Source of the DNA: Pseudomonas graminis
GTDB taxonomy: Bacteria > Pseudomonadota > Gammaproteobacteria > Pseudomonadales > Pseudomonadaceae
Assembly (NCBI RefSeq): GCF_001705435.1
Contig: NZ_MDEN01000069.1
Location: forward strand, 186,001 to 250,000
Length of the DNA: 64,000 bases
Direction of reading: 5' to 3'
The notes under the pieces were generated by a model, which did not search any database, was not told the origin of the DNA, and saw nothing but the letters and a program-made list of their open reading frames with translations. This document shows, piece by piece, positions 1 to 7,696 of the stretch. Numbering within the stretch: position 1 is the first letter of the stretch; every line of letters begins with the position of its first letter. The position numbers and the translations under genes were made by a program.

Positions 1-383
1 CAGGCTTCGGCGTTGGCTTTGATCAGACGATCATAGGCGTCTTGGGTCAGCAGTTGGCCGACAGCATCGGGATTGGAAGGAATAAAGCGGAAAAACCAGC
101 CTTGGCCGAGCGGGTCTTCGTTGACCAGTTCAGGGTTGGCGTCCAGCGCGGGATTGGTTTCGACGACTTCGCCATCGAGCGGCATGTACACGCCGCTGGC
201 GGCTTTGACCGATTCGACGGTGGCCGCTTCCGCGCCCTTGTCGTAGGACTGCAGCTCCGGCAGTTGCACGAAAACCACGTCACCCAGTGCGTCCTGCGCA
301 AAGGCGGTGATACCGACCGTGACGCTGCCGTCAGTTTCGGCGCGCAGCCACTCGTGGTCTTCGGTAAAACGCAACTCGCTCAT
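1..383 (-). CDS. gcvH: Glycine cleavage system H protein (gcvH), last base of stop codon outside window
   Basis: GcvH is the lipoyl carrier of the glycine cleavage system; it shuttles the aminomethyl group between the P, T and L proteins. The reverse strand reads from an ATG at 383-381 for 127 codons to position 3. Bases 2-1 are TG, so the stop is probably TGA just beyond the edge. The lipoyl lysine lies in ESVKAAS near residue 60. The length is normal for the family. The leader carries a sigma-54 promoter (443-458), and the TyrR-type activator gene lies upstream on the same strand. In P. aeruginosa the equivalent gcvH2 operon, with gcvP2, glyA2, sdaA and gcvT2, is controlled by GcsR. By inference this is the first gene of that operon. 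Confidence 0.95.
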   Translation of the reverse strand, partial: MSELRFTEDHEWLRAETDGSVTVGITAFAQDALGDVVFVQLPELQSYDKGAEAATVESVKAASGVYMPLDGEVVETNPALDANPELVNEDPLGQGWFFRFIPSNPDAVGQLLTQDAYDRLIKANAEA

Positions 384-442
384 GGAATCTCCCCAGATGG
401 TAAATCGCCCGTTATGCCCGGGCGTGATGGGAGGAGTGCATA

Positions 443-458
443 GCAAGTTTGCGGCCAA
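443..458 (-). promoter_or_regulatory. Sigma-54 (-24/-12) promoter of gcvH
   Basis: On the minus strand the bases read TTGGCCGCAAACTTGC. The GG and GC pairs are separated by exactly 10 bases, as in the RpoN consensus TGGCAC-N5-TTGC. Transcription would start near 431, about 48 bases before the gcvH ATG. The enhancer-binding regulator gene at 781-2289 supports the call. Position 5 of the -24 element is C rather than A. Confidence 0.75.
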
Positions 459-522
459 GGTAGAGAAGGGCGCGTAAACGTTGGGCGGTGGCGGTTTAAG
501 TGGCTTGGAATTCGAAACTTGC

Positions 523-540
523 TGGAACGAAATCGATACG
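523..540. promoter_or_regulatory. Candidate GcsR enhancer site
   Basis: The sequence TGGAACG-AAAT-CGATACG has the 7-4-7 layout of the GcsR repeat recalled from P. aeruginosa (TGTAACG-N4-CGTTCCG, read on the other strand). It lies about 70 bases upstream of the -24 element, a normal enhancer distance. A weaker related 18-mer lies at 622-639 (right half CGTTACG). The motif comes from memory, so the match is suggestive only. Confidence 0.4.
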
Positions 541-675
541 GACCTTTGAGGCAAAAGCGGGATTCCGCCGCAGCGGCGTTATAGGACGCTGAGTCTGCGC
601 TGTGGAATGTTTTCAATACAGTGTCGCGGTATCGTTACGACAGTGATGCCTTGAATGTTATGGACGTACGCGGAT

Positions 676-769
676 TTGTGGGAGCGAGCTTGCTCGCGAA
701 GAGGCAGTACATTCGCTGAGTTTTAAACGGTCAGGATACTGCTTTCCTTAGCAAGCTCACTCCCAACTT
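676..769. repeat. REP pair (REPIN), GTGGGAGCGAGCTTGCTCGCGA type
   Basis: Two REP units face each other. The left unit at 676-700 contains GAGCGAGCTTGCTCGC; the right unit at 746-767 is the diverged complement (GCAAGCTCACTCCCAAC). It lies between the gcsR stop and the gcvH promoter region. The rest of the 384-780 gap holds the sigma-54 promoter and candidate enhancer sites; no gene is seen in it. Confidence 0.85.
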
Positions 770-780
770 CTATGGGCTCT

Positions 781-2289
781 TTAGCTTTTGCCCGGGATCC
801 CGTACTTGCGCAGCCGATGGGCGATTGCGGTGTGTGACGTCTGCAGCCGCGCGGCCAATTGGCGCGTCGAGGGATACTGGCTGTAGAGCTTTTCCAGCAG
901 CGACTTTTCGAAATCCTCGACCGCCCCTTCGAGGCTTTCGACTTCGCCATCACGGCCCCTCGCCACCGACGTACCGGCGATGTCCAGGTCGCCGATGTCG
1001 ACCAGCGAGCTGTCGCAAATGGCCGCTGCGCGGAAGATCACGTTCTGCAACTGACGAACGTTGCCCGGCCAGCGATTGCCAAGCAGGGCTGGGTACGTGG
1101 TTGGCGCAAGTCGGCAGACCGGTCGCTGAATCTGCGTGCAGGCCTGCTCCATGAAATAGCGTGCCAGCATCAGGATGTCCTGACCCCGTTCCCGCAATGG
1201 TGGTACGTCCAGATTGAGCACATTCAGGCGATAGAACAGGTCTTCGCGGAAGGTGCCCTCGGCGACCATTTTCTCCAAGTCACGGTGGGTTGCGCTCAAG
1301 ATGCGCACGTTGACCTGCACTTCCTTATCGCCGCCGACCCGCCGAAAGCTGCCGTCATTGAGAAAGCGCAGCAGTTTGGCTTGCAGGTACGGCGACATCT
1401 CGCCGATCTCGTCGAGAAACACGGTGCCTTTGTTGGCGAGTTCCATCAGCCCGGGTTTGCCGCCTCGCTGGGCACCGGTAAAGGCGCCGGGGGCGTAGCC
1501 GAACAGTTCACTCTCAGCGAGGTTCTCCGGCAACGCCGCGCAGTTCAGCGCAAGAAAAGGCGCCCCGTTGCGCGCGCTCACTGCATGACAGGCCCGCGCC
1601 ACCAGTTCCTTGCCCGTGCCGGTTTCACCCTGAATCAGCAGCGGCGCATCCAGTGCAGCGACCCGTTGCGCCCTCGCCTTGAGGGTGCGGATCGGCGCGG
1701 AATCCCCCAACAGCGCGTCGAAACCTTCAGCGTGATCGTGGTGCAGTGCCGACAGGCGTTCGCCAATCCGGCTGGGCAGATACAGGGTCAGCAGCGCGCC
1801 CGCGTCGGTGATGGGGGTAGCGTCCAGCAGCAGCGCTTCGCCGTTGAGCGTGACTTCCCGCAGCGGCAGACGAAAGCCGTTTTCCAGCAGCGCCGATTGC
1901 AGACCCGCATCGGAAAACAGCTCGCCAATCGATTCGCCCGCCGGCTCCCGGCCATACAACGCAACCAGTGCGGGGTTTGCCAGCAGCACATGGCCGGCGC
2001 TGTCGAGGGCAAGCACCGGGTCGGTCATCGCTGCCAGCAAGGCGTCAAGTTGCAGATTACGGCGCTGGCCGGGGAGGATGTCGACCACCGTGATCGCTTC
2101 GACACCGCGCACGCGAAACAGCCGGTCCTTGAGTTCTTCAAGCACGTCATGGCTCAGCGTCGGAGCATCGATATAGACGTTGGGCGGTACCATTTCCACG
2201 GCATCGAGGTTCAGGTTGCGCGCGCCGAGGATGGCCAGCACTTCCTGGGTGATGCCGACGCGGTCAATGAACGTGACGTGAATGCGCAT
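781..2289 (-). CDS. gcsR: TyrR-family sigma-54-dependent activator of glycine cleavage genes (GcsR-like)
   Basis: The 502-residue protein has the TyrR domain order: an N-terminal ACT domain (about 1-72), a PAS-like domain (about 78-170), an AAA+ domain (about 190-420) with Walker A GETGTGKE (221-228) and the sigma-54-contacting loop GAFTGA (268-273), and a C-terminal helix-turn-helix ending near 500. An intact GAFTGA means it should activate RpoN, unlike E. coli TyrR. Its position just upstream of gcvH, on the same strand, matches GcsR of P. aeruginosa, which responds to glycine. The paralogue PhhR has the same architecture but normally adjoins phhA, so context favours GcsR. The ATG at 2289 is the natural start because the ACT domain begins at once. 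Confidence 0.85.
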   Translation of the reverse strand: MRIHVTFIDRVGITQEVLAILGARNLNLDAVEMVPPNVYIDAPTLSHDVLEELKDRLFRVRGVEAITVVDILPGQRRNLQLDALLAAMTDPVLALDSAGHVLLANPALVALYGREPAGESIGELFSDAGLQSALLENGFRLPLREVTLNGEALLLDATPITDAGALLTLYLPSRIGERLSALHHDHAEGFDALLGDSAPIRTLKARAQRVAALDAPLLIQGETGTGKELVARACHAVSARNGAPFLALNCAALPENLAESELFGYAPGAFTGAQRGGKPGLMELANKGTVFLDEIGEMSPYLQAKLLRFLNDGSFRRVGGDKEVQVNVRILSATHRDLEKMVAEGTFREDLFYRLNVLNLDVPPLRERGQDILMLARYFMEQACTQIQRPVCRLAPTTYPALLGNRWPGNVRQLQNVIFRAAAICDSSLVDIGDLDIAGTSVARGRDGEVESLEGAVEDFEKSLLEKLYSQYPSTRQLAARLQTSHTAIAHRLRKYGIPGKS

Positions 2290-2375
2290 GGGGAAAGGAA
2301 GGGTTCGCGGGAATGAGGGGGGGCGATTATGCCAGTAATCTCATTGCCCATCCCGAGACCGTGAAAGCGAGCGGG

Positions 2376-2726
2376 CTATTCCAGATGCTCTGGCTTAACC
2401 GAGTCGCCGGATTTCATGTCGAGCTTGTGACGGATGTCTTCGAACATCTGGTCGTACTCGCCGTGCATCGCGTGCAGGTCGGTGGTTCTCGGCAGCCCAT
2501 GCTTCTCAAGTCTGCGGGAAGCTTCGCTGGCGAAGTTGTACGCCTTGTCCTTCGGCAGCTCAAAGGTTTCGTTGACACTCTGGCCACTGATGTCACCTTC
2601 CAGCCTGAATTGCATGCCCGGCCCCGAATCAGTCTGGCTGACCTCGTAGCGGATATGAAGGTCGTAGCCGACGTCGTGTGGTTGCAGAGCGGGGTGGACG
2701 ATGTGCAGATGACCTGGCTCGAACAT
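2376..2726 (-). CDS. DUF5064 family protein
   Basis: A small soluble protein of 116 residues starting MFEPGHLHI. An in-frame start exists further upstream (2852), but the ATG at 2726 has a good Shine-Dalgarno (CAGGAG, about 8 bases away), and the upstream extension runs through low-complexity sequence and into the flanking REP region, so the shorter form is chosen. It looks like the Pseudomonas-restricted family DUF5064, whose function is unknown. No signal peptide, membrane segment or catalytic motif is evident. The C-terminal third is charged and probably helical. It lies 86 bases upstream of gcsR on the same strand, with a REP pair between it and the next gene, so it is probably its own unit. 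Confidence 0.75.
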   Translation of the reverse strand: MFEPGHLHIVHPALQPHDVGYDLHIRYEVSQTDSGPGMQFRLEGDISGQSVNETFELPKDKAYNFASEASRRLEKHGLPRTTDLHAMHGEYDQMFEDIRHKLDMKSGDSVKPEHLE

Positions 2727-2815
2727 GGCGGTGGCTCCTGAGAAAGTGATTGGACCTAGAGGGACAGACCCACGGGGCCGCCTCGGGTTCAGGCTCATGT
2801 GCTGCGCGCTGTGTG

Positions 2816-2907
2816 TGGAACCGGCTTTAGCCGGGGAGGCGTCAGGTGTCACGCCCCAGGATTGAGGGCGTTCAAACCGGCCTCTTCCCGGCTGAAGCCG
2901 GTTCTAC
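2816..2907. repeat. REP pair, ACCGGCTTTAGCCGGG type
   Basis: Two oppositely oriented units: GGAACCGGCTTTAGCCGGGG at 2818-2837, and TTCCCGGCTGAAGCCGGTTC at 2885-2904. This second REP type differs in sequence from the unit at 676-769 and recurs near 63684. It separates the DUF5064 gene from ybaN. Confidence 0.8.
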
Positions 2908-2910
2908 ATC

Positions 2911-3315
2911 TCACTTTTCCGGCTGAACCCGCGAAGGCTCAGGCCGTGACCAGATCCACAGATTGACCAGCACCATGCCGGCCACCGCGAAATAGATCCA
3001 CCAATTATGTTTCAGTACTACCAGCATCATCATCGCGCAAATCAGCATGGTGACCGTGGCGCTGATCTTGGCCCTGCGCGCGATCATCTTGCCGTTTCGC
3101 CAGTTGCTCAGCATCGGTCCGAACACCCGATGATTCTCGAGCCACGCGCTCAGGCGCGGCGAGCTACGCGTCGCCGCCCATGCCGCCAGCAAAATGAATT
3201 CGGTGGTGGGCAGGCCCGGAATGAAAATCGCGATGATGCCGATCGTCAGGCTCACGTAGGCGAGAATGCCAAACAGGATGCGGGACAGTTTGCTGCCGGG
3301 TGGTGTACTGGTCAT
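2911..3315 (-). CDS. YbaN-family (DUF454) inner-membrane protein
   Basis: A 134-residue protein with the DUF454/YbaN pattern. There are hydrophobic segments near residues 12-45 and two near 85-120, and the family signature IPGLPTTEFILLAAW lies between the first hydrophobic stretch and a soluble loop rich in Arg and Trp (SPRLSAWLENHRVFGP). The family is inner-membrane and has no settled biochemical role. The gene lies downstream of heme oxygenase on the same strand with a gap of 93 bases, so it may be read with the heme cluster; that is an inference. The C-terminus (SRPEPSRVQPEK) is polar. The start is the only ATG before the first membrane segment. Confidence 0.85.
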   Translation of the reverse strand: MTSTPPGSKLSRILFGILAYVSLTIGIIAIFIPGLPTTEFILLAAWAATRSSPRLSAWLENHRVFGPMLSNWRNGKMIARRAKISATVTMLICAMMMLVVLKHNWWIYFAVAGMVLVNLWIWSRPEPSRVQPEK

Positions 3316-3408
3316 GGTCTCGGTAATGCAGAGTGAGCAGGTGTTGCGGGATTTTCACGTCCCGCAAAGGCGCTCAGCTTATCAGTGCCGGGCGCAAAAG
3401 GCCCGGCG

Positions 3409-4008
3409 TCAGGCGGGTTCCGCTTCAGACGCTGGAGCGTACGCGTGTTGCAGCAGCACATTGAAACGCTCGAAGGCCGCCACTGCTCCGCGGTCTATCG
3501 CGCGCTCCTGCTCAGCGTTGAACGGCAGATCGTCAATGACCCGGATAAAGCGCTTCCAGCCTTCGGCTCGACCTCCCGACGGTTCTCCCAGATGGCGGGC
3601 GCCGAAGGTCTCGCTGAGGTCAAGGGCCACGGCGCGTTTGATCAGAAACGCAGCACCCAGCTTCGAACCCTCCGAGACGAACAGCCAGCCCAGTGCCTCG
3701 GCAAGGCTGGGCTCCTCGACGGCGCCGGCGACAGGGCCGGGGATGCCAGCCTGAAGATCAAGCAAATCAGCCTTGGCCTGTTCGGCGCGGCATCGATCGG
3801 GCAGGTCGGCAATCAGCGCGATCAACTGTGGGTGCGTGTACAGCGTTTTCAGCTCTTCCTGAAAAAGGTACTGCGCGCTGAGGAATCGGCTGTAACTGGC
3901 CAGTGTTTCGAACGGCGCGTTGGCTTTCACCGCCTTGTCCAGTTGTTCATGGGGGGCATGGGTGATCTGGTTCAGTCGTTGCGAACGACGAATCGAGTTA
4001 TCGGTCAT
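3409..4008 (-). CDS. hemO: Biliverdin-producing heme oxygenase (HemO/PigA-like)
   Basis: Heme oxygenase opens the heme ring to release iron, CO and biliverdin in the cytoplasm. The chosen ATG at 4008 has a strong AAGGAAG ribosome site; an upstream ATG at 4044 adds 12 residues without one. The 199-residue product matches the usual 198 or so of Pseudomonas HemO. The probable axial His is H20 in ITHAPHEQLDKAV. The distal-helix stretch GWLFVSEGSKLGAAFL near residues 115-130 is typical. It is the last gene of the cluster sigma factor, short FecR, receptor, oxygenase. The 90-base gap to the receptor has no terminator-like structure, so co-transcription is likely and iron control through the upstream Fur box is expected. 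Confidence 0.93.
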   Translation of the reverse strand: MTDNSIRRSQRLNQITHAPHEQLDKAVKANAPFETLASYSRFLSAQYLFQEELKTLYTHPQLIALIADLPDRCRAEQAKADLLDLQAGIPGPVAGAVEEPSLAEALGWLFVSEGSKLGAAFLIKRAVALDLSETFGARHLGEPSGGRAEGWKRFIRVIDDLPFNAEQERAIDRGAVAAFERFNVLLQHAYAPASEAEPA

Positions 4009-4098
4009 GGGGTCTTCCTTGTTAAATGAGGCGCTTGATAACAAAACGAACGAACGTCGCAGGCGCGTAAAAAATCACGCTCCTGCAACGGGGATCGG

Positions 4099-6456
4099 TC
4101 AGATGTCCCACACCACGTTGACGGCGAAATTGCGTCCTGGCTGAGTCAGGCGGTCGAGGTTGGCGGGGGCGGTGGCGCCTGCGTCGCCGACGTTGTCGTA
4201 GCCGCGCACGTCGTCCCACAGCCAGTATTTTTTGTCCGCGACGTTGTACAGGCCGCCGCTGACCGTGACGTCATTGGTGACTTTGTAATAACCCGTCAGG
4301 TCAACGAGACCGAAGCCCGGCGTCTTGAACCGGGTGGCGCCATCCGGCGCGTAGTAGCTGCGGGTGTCGACCCGCGTTTTGCGCTTGACCAGGGTCCAGT
4401 TCAGCAAGCCGCCGTAGGTGTTCTGGTCATAACCCAGCCCGAATACGCCGGTCAGCGGGTTGATGCTGTTGATGGGCTGGCCGTTGTCATTGTTGCGGCC
4501 GTATAGATAGGCCAGCGAGCCTCGGGTGTAGAGGCCTTCGGGGGCGCCGAAGCTGTCCAGGTTCAGACGACCCTTGAGCTCGACGCCCTTGATCGTGGCG
4601 TGCTTGATGTTGTTGGACTGGAAGGTCGTGGTGGTGGAGTTGGCTGGAATCACCGCGTCCTCATTAATGAAGTCGCGGTACGTGTTGTAGAACGCAGCAA
4701 CATCAAACGTGCCTTCGTCGAAGTGACCTCGCAGCCCGGTTTCGTAGCTCTTGCTCGTCTCCGGTTTCAAGTCGGGATTGGGCTCCACGACGTAATTGCC
4801 CCGGGTGTTCTCGAACCGGCCATACAACGCCTTGGCGCTTGGTGTGCGGAAACCCTCGGCGTACTGGCCGTACCAGGTGTAGGCGTCGTTGAACGCATAC
4901 GTCAGCCCCAGCTTGGGTAACAGGCGATGCCATTTTTTCGTGCTGTCGTCGAACTCGCTCTTGCTTTTCAGGTTGACGCTTTTGAGGAATGAATCTGTGG
5001 CGTCTGGTTCGAGCGTGGTGTAGTCGTAGCGGGCGCCGGGCATGAAGGTCCAGTCGCCCCATTTGATCTGATCCTGGGCGAACAGCGCGTAGGTGGTGAT
5101 CGTCGGGTTCGGGAAGTCGTTGGTGGGTGCCACGATGTCGTTCGCGCTGGCACTGACTGCACCGAGGGTGCGGCAGGTTCCGACGACCGACGCACAGGTG
5201 GCTGATCCTGTCCGAAGCCCTGTTATCTTCTGTTGCTTGAGGGTCGTGCCGTAGGTCAGCAGGTGCTGGGTGTCGCCGATGTCGAACGCCTTATCCAGCT
5301 GTGTGTCGAGGATCCATTGGCGCTCCTTGTAATGGGTGTCGCGGGTGCGCCAGACATCTCGCAAAACCGCCCCGCTTCTGGGGTCAGAGGGCAGATACCT
5401 TTCAAAGGTATTTTGATCCGTCTTGGCAATCTGGTAGTTCAGGCTCCACTGGGCGTTGTCAGCAAACACGCTGTCCAGCGCAAAGCTGTTTTCCAGGCCA
5501 AACCGCTCTCGGGTGATAACGTCGTTCCCTTCACGTGAGCCGTAGTAACCAAAACCACGACCGGCATAGAAAGGCCCGCCTACCACACTTTTCTGATTGG
5601 TATGGGTGTCGTCCTTGTACTTCTCGTAAGTGAACGCCAGACGATCATTGTCGCCGTAGTTCCAGCCCAGCTTGGCGAGCACATTGGTGGCGCGGGCGTC
5701 TTCCGGGTTCGCCTTCGTGCGTGAAAGCCCCGTGCCGCCATGCTCACCGTAGGACTCGGTCTCGTGGCCGTTGCGCTGACTGACGTGCAGCAAACCGTCG
5801 ACATCCCCCGCGCGGCCGGCAACCGTAGACGAATTCAGCCAACTGTCGTCCGCCGAACTGTAGCCGGTCTTCAGGCGGGCGCCGACATCCTTGCCCGGCT
5901 TGATGATGTCCTCGGGATTGAGGGTGTAATAGCTCACGGCGCCGCCAATGGCGCTGCTCCCATACAACGCCGACGCAGGTCCGCGCAGGATTTCGACGCG
6001 CTTGATGATCTCCGGATCAACGTAATTGCGGAGGGTGTTGGCGAAAGGGCCCTGGAAGAAATTGTCCGGCACTTCCACGCCATCCACCTGGGTCAGGATG
6101 CGGTCGCCGTCGATACCGCGAATGTTATAGCCGCTGGTGCCCGCCCGCTGGCCGGCTCCGCCCACGGTGACACCGGGCTCGTCGCGTACCAGATCGCGAA
6201 TGCTGTTGACGTTGCGCCGATCCAGTGCCGTGCGGTCCTGCACCGTCACCGTTCCGGGCACCGAATCCACCGACTGCGCCTGACGCGTGGCACTGACCGT
6301 AATCTGCTCCAGTTCCAGGGCATGACCCTGCTCGGCGGCAGCGATGGCGGGGCTGTGCAGGCTTGCGGCGAAAATGGCGATGGTCAGCAGCGAAAGCCCG
6401 ACGTCGTGTGTGGCTCTGGGCGAGGCGGGCGGTGCGGGGTTGAAACTGGACAGCAT
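4099..6456 (-). CDS. TonB-dependent outer-membrane heme/hemoprotein receptor
   Basis: A 785-residue TonB-dependent receptor. The N-terminus has an extended signal sequence ending near AAAEQG, then a TonB box (ITVSA), the plug domain (about 55-170, with the segment VEILRGPASALYGSSAIGG) and a 22-stranded barrel ending in an aromatic-aliphatic pattern (FAVNVVWDI). The heme-receptor landmarks FRTP and NPDL lie near residues 530-565. The His usually found between them is absent; Tyr residues are there instead. No STN signalling domain precedes the TonB box, so it cannot signal through a FecR protein in the classical way. The receptor starts at the first ATG with a GGGAG site. Its place between an ECF/FecR pair and heme oxygenase supports heme as substrate. 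Confidence 0.9.
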   Translation of the reverse strand: MLSSFNPAPPASPRATHDVGLSLLTIAIFAASLHSPAIAAAEQGHALELEQITVSATRQAQSVDSVPGTVTVQDRTALDRRNVNSIRDLVRDEPGVTVGGAGQRAGTSGYNIRGIDGDRILTQVDGVEVPDNFFQGPFANTLRNYVDPEIIKRVEILRGPASALYGSSAIGGAVSYYTLNPEDIIKPGKDVGARLKTGYSSADDSWLNSSTVAGRAGDVDGLLHVSQRNGHETESYGEHGGTGLSRTKANPEDARATNVLAKLGWNYGDNDRLAFTYEKYKDDTHTNQKSVVGGPFYAGRGFGYYGSREGNDVITRERFGLENSFALDSVFADNAQWSLNYQIAKTDQNTFERYLPSDPRSGAVLRDVWRTRDTHYKERQWILDTQLDKAFDIGDTQHLLTYGTTLKQQKITGLRTGSATCASVVGTCRTLGAVSASANDIVAPTNDFPNPTITTYALFAQDQIKWGDWTFMPGARYDYTTLEPDATDSFLKSVNLKSKSEFDDSTKKWHRLLPKLGLTYAFNDAYTWYGQYAEGFRTPSAKALYGRFENTRGNYVVEPNPDLKPETSKSYETGLRGHFDEGTFDVAAFYNTYRDFINEDAVIPANSTTTTFQSNNIKHATIKGVELKGRLNLDSFGAPEGLYTRGSLAYLYGRNNDNGQPINSINPLTGVFGLGYDQNTYGGLLNWTLVKRKTRVDTRSYYAPDGATRFKTPGFGLVDLTGYYKVTNDVTVSGGLYNVADKKYWLWDDVRGYDNVGDAGATAPANLDRLTQPGRNFAVNVVWDI

Positions 6457-6500
6457 GGATAGCGCTCCCTGTCGTGCGGGTCGTCATAGTTGTTGCGAGA

Positions 6501-6518
6501 TGATTCAAATAGGAATCA
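6501..6518. promoter_or_regulatory. Inverted repeat upstream of the heme receptor
   Basis: TGATTC-AAATAG-GAATCA is a perfect 6-6-6 inverted repeat about 45 bases before the receptor ATG, in the 172-base space between the short fecR gene and the receptor. It could be a degenerate Fur site or part of an ECF promoter. No recognisable FecI-type -35/-10 pair could be assigned with confidence. Confidence 0.35.
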
Positions 6519-6628
6519 GTTGCATTGGCTATGACTAGACGTACGGGCAGCGGCTATCGCGTAAAAATAATTAGGGTGAGTGCCAGAGCATCAGGTATTG
6601 AGCAACTGCATGCTGCTTTGCCAGCACA

Positions 6629-6934
6629 TCACCCGGCGCTATGTTTTTTCCGCGCGGCCAGCAGCGCTGCGGCATCGAACACCGGTTGCGAATGCCACAC
6701 GGCCTCGGCGCTGGCGAATACTTCGCGGTGGGAAGGATCGGCGTCGAGCCATTCCAGAAAGCGCCCATGCGTTTCGGCATCGGCAATGTCCAGTTCGATC
6801 AGCCAGGTCAGGGCTTGATCCATCGTCTCGGCGCGTGCCGCATCGGCTTGAGCGCGGCGGGGTGATTGGGCGTCCGTCAAGCAGCGTCCTCGGGGCCACG
6901 GTTTGGGCGGCAGTGTAGCGTCACTCTGTGGCAC
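6629..6934 (-). CDS. Truncated FecR-like protein: N-terminal DUF4880 domain only
   Basis: At most 101 residues (GTG at 6934). A TTG at 6880 with a better GAGGA site, or the ATG at 6823, would give shorter products. The visible domain is DUF4880, the cytoplasmic sigma-binding module of FecR anti-sigma factors (ALTWLIELDIADAETHGRFL, then EWLDADPSHREVFASAEAVW). Full FecR proteins are about 320 residues and continue with a membrane helix and a periplasmic domain that contacts the receptor. Both are missing here. The 170 bases that follow are too short to encode them in any frame, so this is a clean truncation rather than a frameshift. The gene lies 26 bases after the ECF sigma gene. It may act as a small cytoplasmic modulator of the sigma factor or be a remnant. 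Confidence 0.75.
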   Translation of the reverse strand: MPQSDATLPPKPWPRGRCLTDAQSPRRAQADAARAETMDQALTWLIELDIADAETHGRFLEWLDADPSHREVFASAEAVWHSQPVFDAAALLAARKKHSAG

Positions 6935-6960
6935 CAGCTGACGATTCTGACGGGCGAAGC

Positions 6961-7476
6961 TCAGTGATCCAGACGCGCGGCCACACTCAGGCAGACCGTC
7001 ATGATCAGCTTCAGTTCTTTTTGCACGGTGCTGGTGGACACCCCCAGCTGTTTGGCGATCTCCAGATAACTCGCGCCGTGGAGCCGGCTGAGGGTGAAGA
7101 TTTTCTGCTGCCGCGGCGTCAGGGTTTCCAGGCTCGCGCTGAGGCTTTCCAGCAACCGGTTGGCGTGGGCGGCATCCTCCAGCGCGGCGTCGGGGGCGAC
7201 GACATCATGGATATCGCTGATCGGCGCATCATCGACGATGGTCCGCGCGTGAATGCGTCTGGCGCGCAGATGATCCAGTGCCAGATTACGCGCGGTCTGG
7301 AAGAGGAAGGGTTCGAGGTGCTCGATGGCTCGCTCGGAGAGCGCGCGGGTGACACGCAGGTAGGTTTCCTGAAGCAGGTCTTCGGCGGTGCTGTGGCTGC
7401 GGACCATACGCTGAAGCGTGCGCAGCAGCATGGTTCGCCGGGCGAGGAAGACAGTGTTGAAATGCGACTGAGTCAC
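6961..7476 (-). CDS. FecI-type ECF sigma factor (RNA polymerase sigma-70 family)
   Basis: A 171-residue sigma factor with only regions 2 and 4. Region 2 contains STAEDLLQETYLRVTRA (about 29-45) and the -10 binding stretch FLFQTARNLALDHLRARR (about 57-74). Region 4 carries a helix-turn-helix, GASYLEIAKQLGVSTSTVQK (about 133-152). It belongs to the iron-starvation FecI group. Known family members activate the adjacent TonB receptor operon after release by FecR. Here the FecR partner is reduced to its N-terminal domain, so how activity is controlled is open. A Fur box overlaps its promoter region, which argues that iron limitation sets its level. It is the first gene of the heme cluster. Confidence 0.9.
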   Translation of the reverse strand: MTQSHFNTVFLARRTMLLRTLQRMVRSHSTAEDLLQETYLRVTRALSERAIEHLEPFLFQTARNLALDHLRARRIHARTIVDDAPISDIHDVVAPDAALEDAAHANRLLESLSASLETLTPRQQKIFTLSRLHGASYLEIAKQLGVSTSTVQKELKLIMTVCLSVAARLDH

Positions 7477-7501
7477 AGGGGCACCCGACCAGAATTCAGC
7501 A

Positions 7502-7520
7502 GATGATAATGCTTATCATC
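7502..7520. promoter_or_regulatory. Fur box
   Basis: GATGATAATGCTTATCATC is a near-perfect palindrome closely matching the 19-base Fur consensus GATAATGATAATCATTATC. It ends 26 bases before the ATG of the ECF sigma gene, where repressor binding would block transcription of the heme cluster when iron is plentiful. Confidence 0.85.
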
Positions 7521-7653
7521 TAGAGGTCAGGTCAAGGCAGGGATTTGCACAGTTTGTAAGGGCGTTGTCCGGGGACGGAAGTCATTACTGAGGGAGGGAG
7601 TTGATCGCGAAGACCTTGGTAAATCCGCTGACTCTCCAGCGGATTGGATTCCG

Positions 7654-7680
7654 ACTTCGCGAGCAAGCTCGCTCCTACAT
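7654..7680. repeat. Single REP unit next to a perfect hairpin
   Basis: GACTTCGCGAGCAAGCTCGCTCCTAC is a lone unit of the same REP type as at 676-769. Just before it, at 7622-7645, AATCCGCTG and CAGCGGATT form a perfect 9-base stem with a 6-base loop and no T run. Both lie beyond the 3' end of gap and may protect or end that transcript. Confidence 0.75.
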
Positions 7681-7696
7681 AGGGGGATCCCGTTAC

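Noticed and set aside
859..2316. Long open frame antisense to gcsR (485 codons)
   Set aside because: It mirrors a well-supported gene with known domains; long antisense frames are common at 60% GC, and the product has no recognisable motif.
2727..2852. N-terminal extension of the DUF5064 protein
   Set aside because: The internal ATG at 2726 has a clear ribosome site, while the extension lies against a REP unit and has a non-protein-like composition.
6457..6628. Frameshifted remainder of fecR after the short frame
   Set aside because: The region is only 172 bases and no frame encodes the FecR membrane helix or periplasmic domain, so a frameshift does not explain the truncation.
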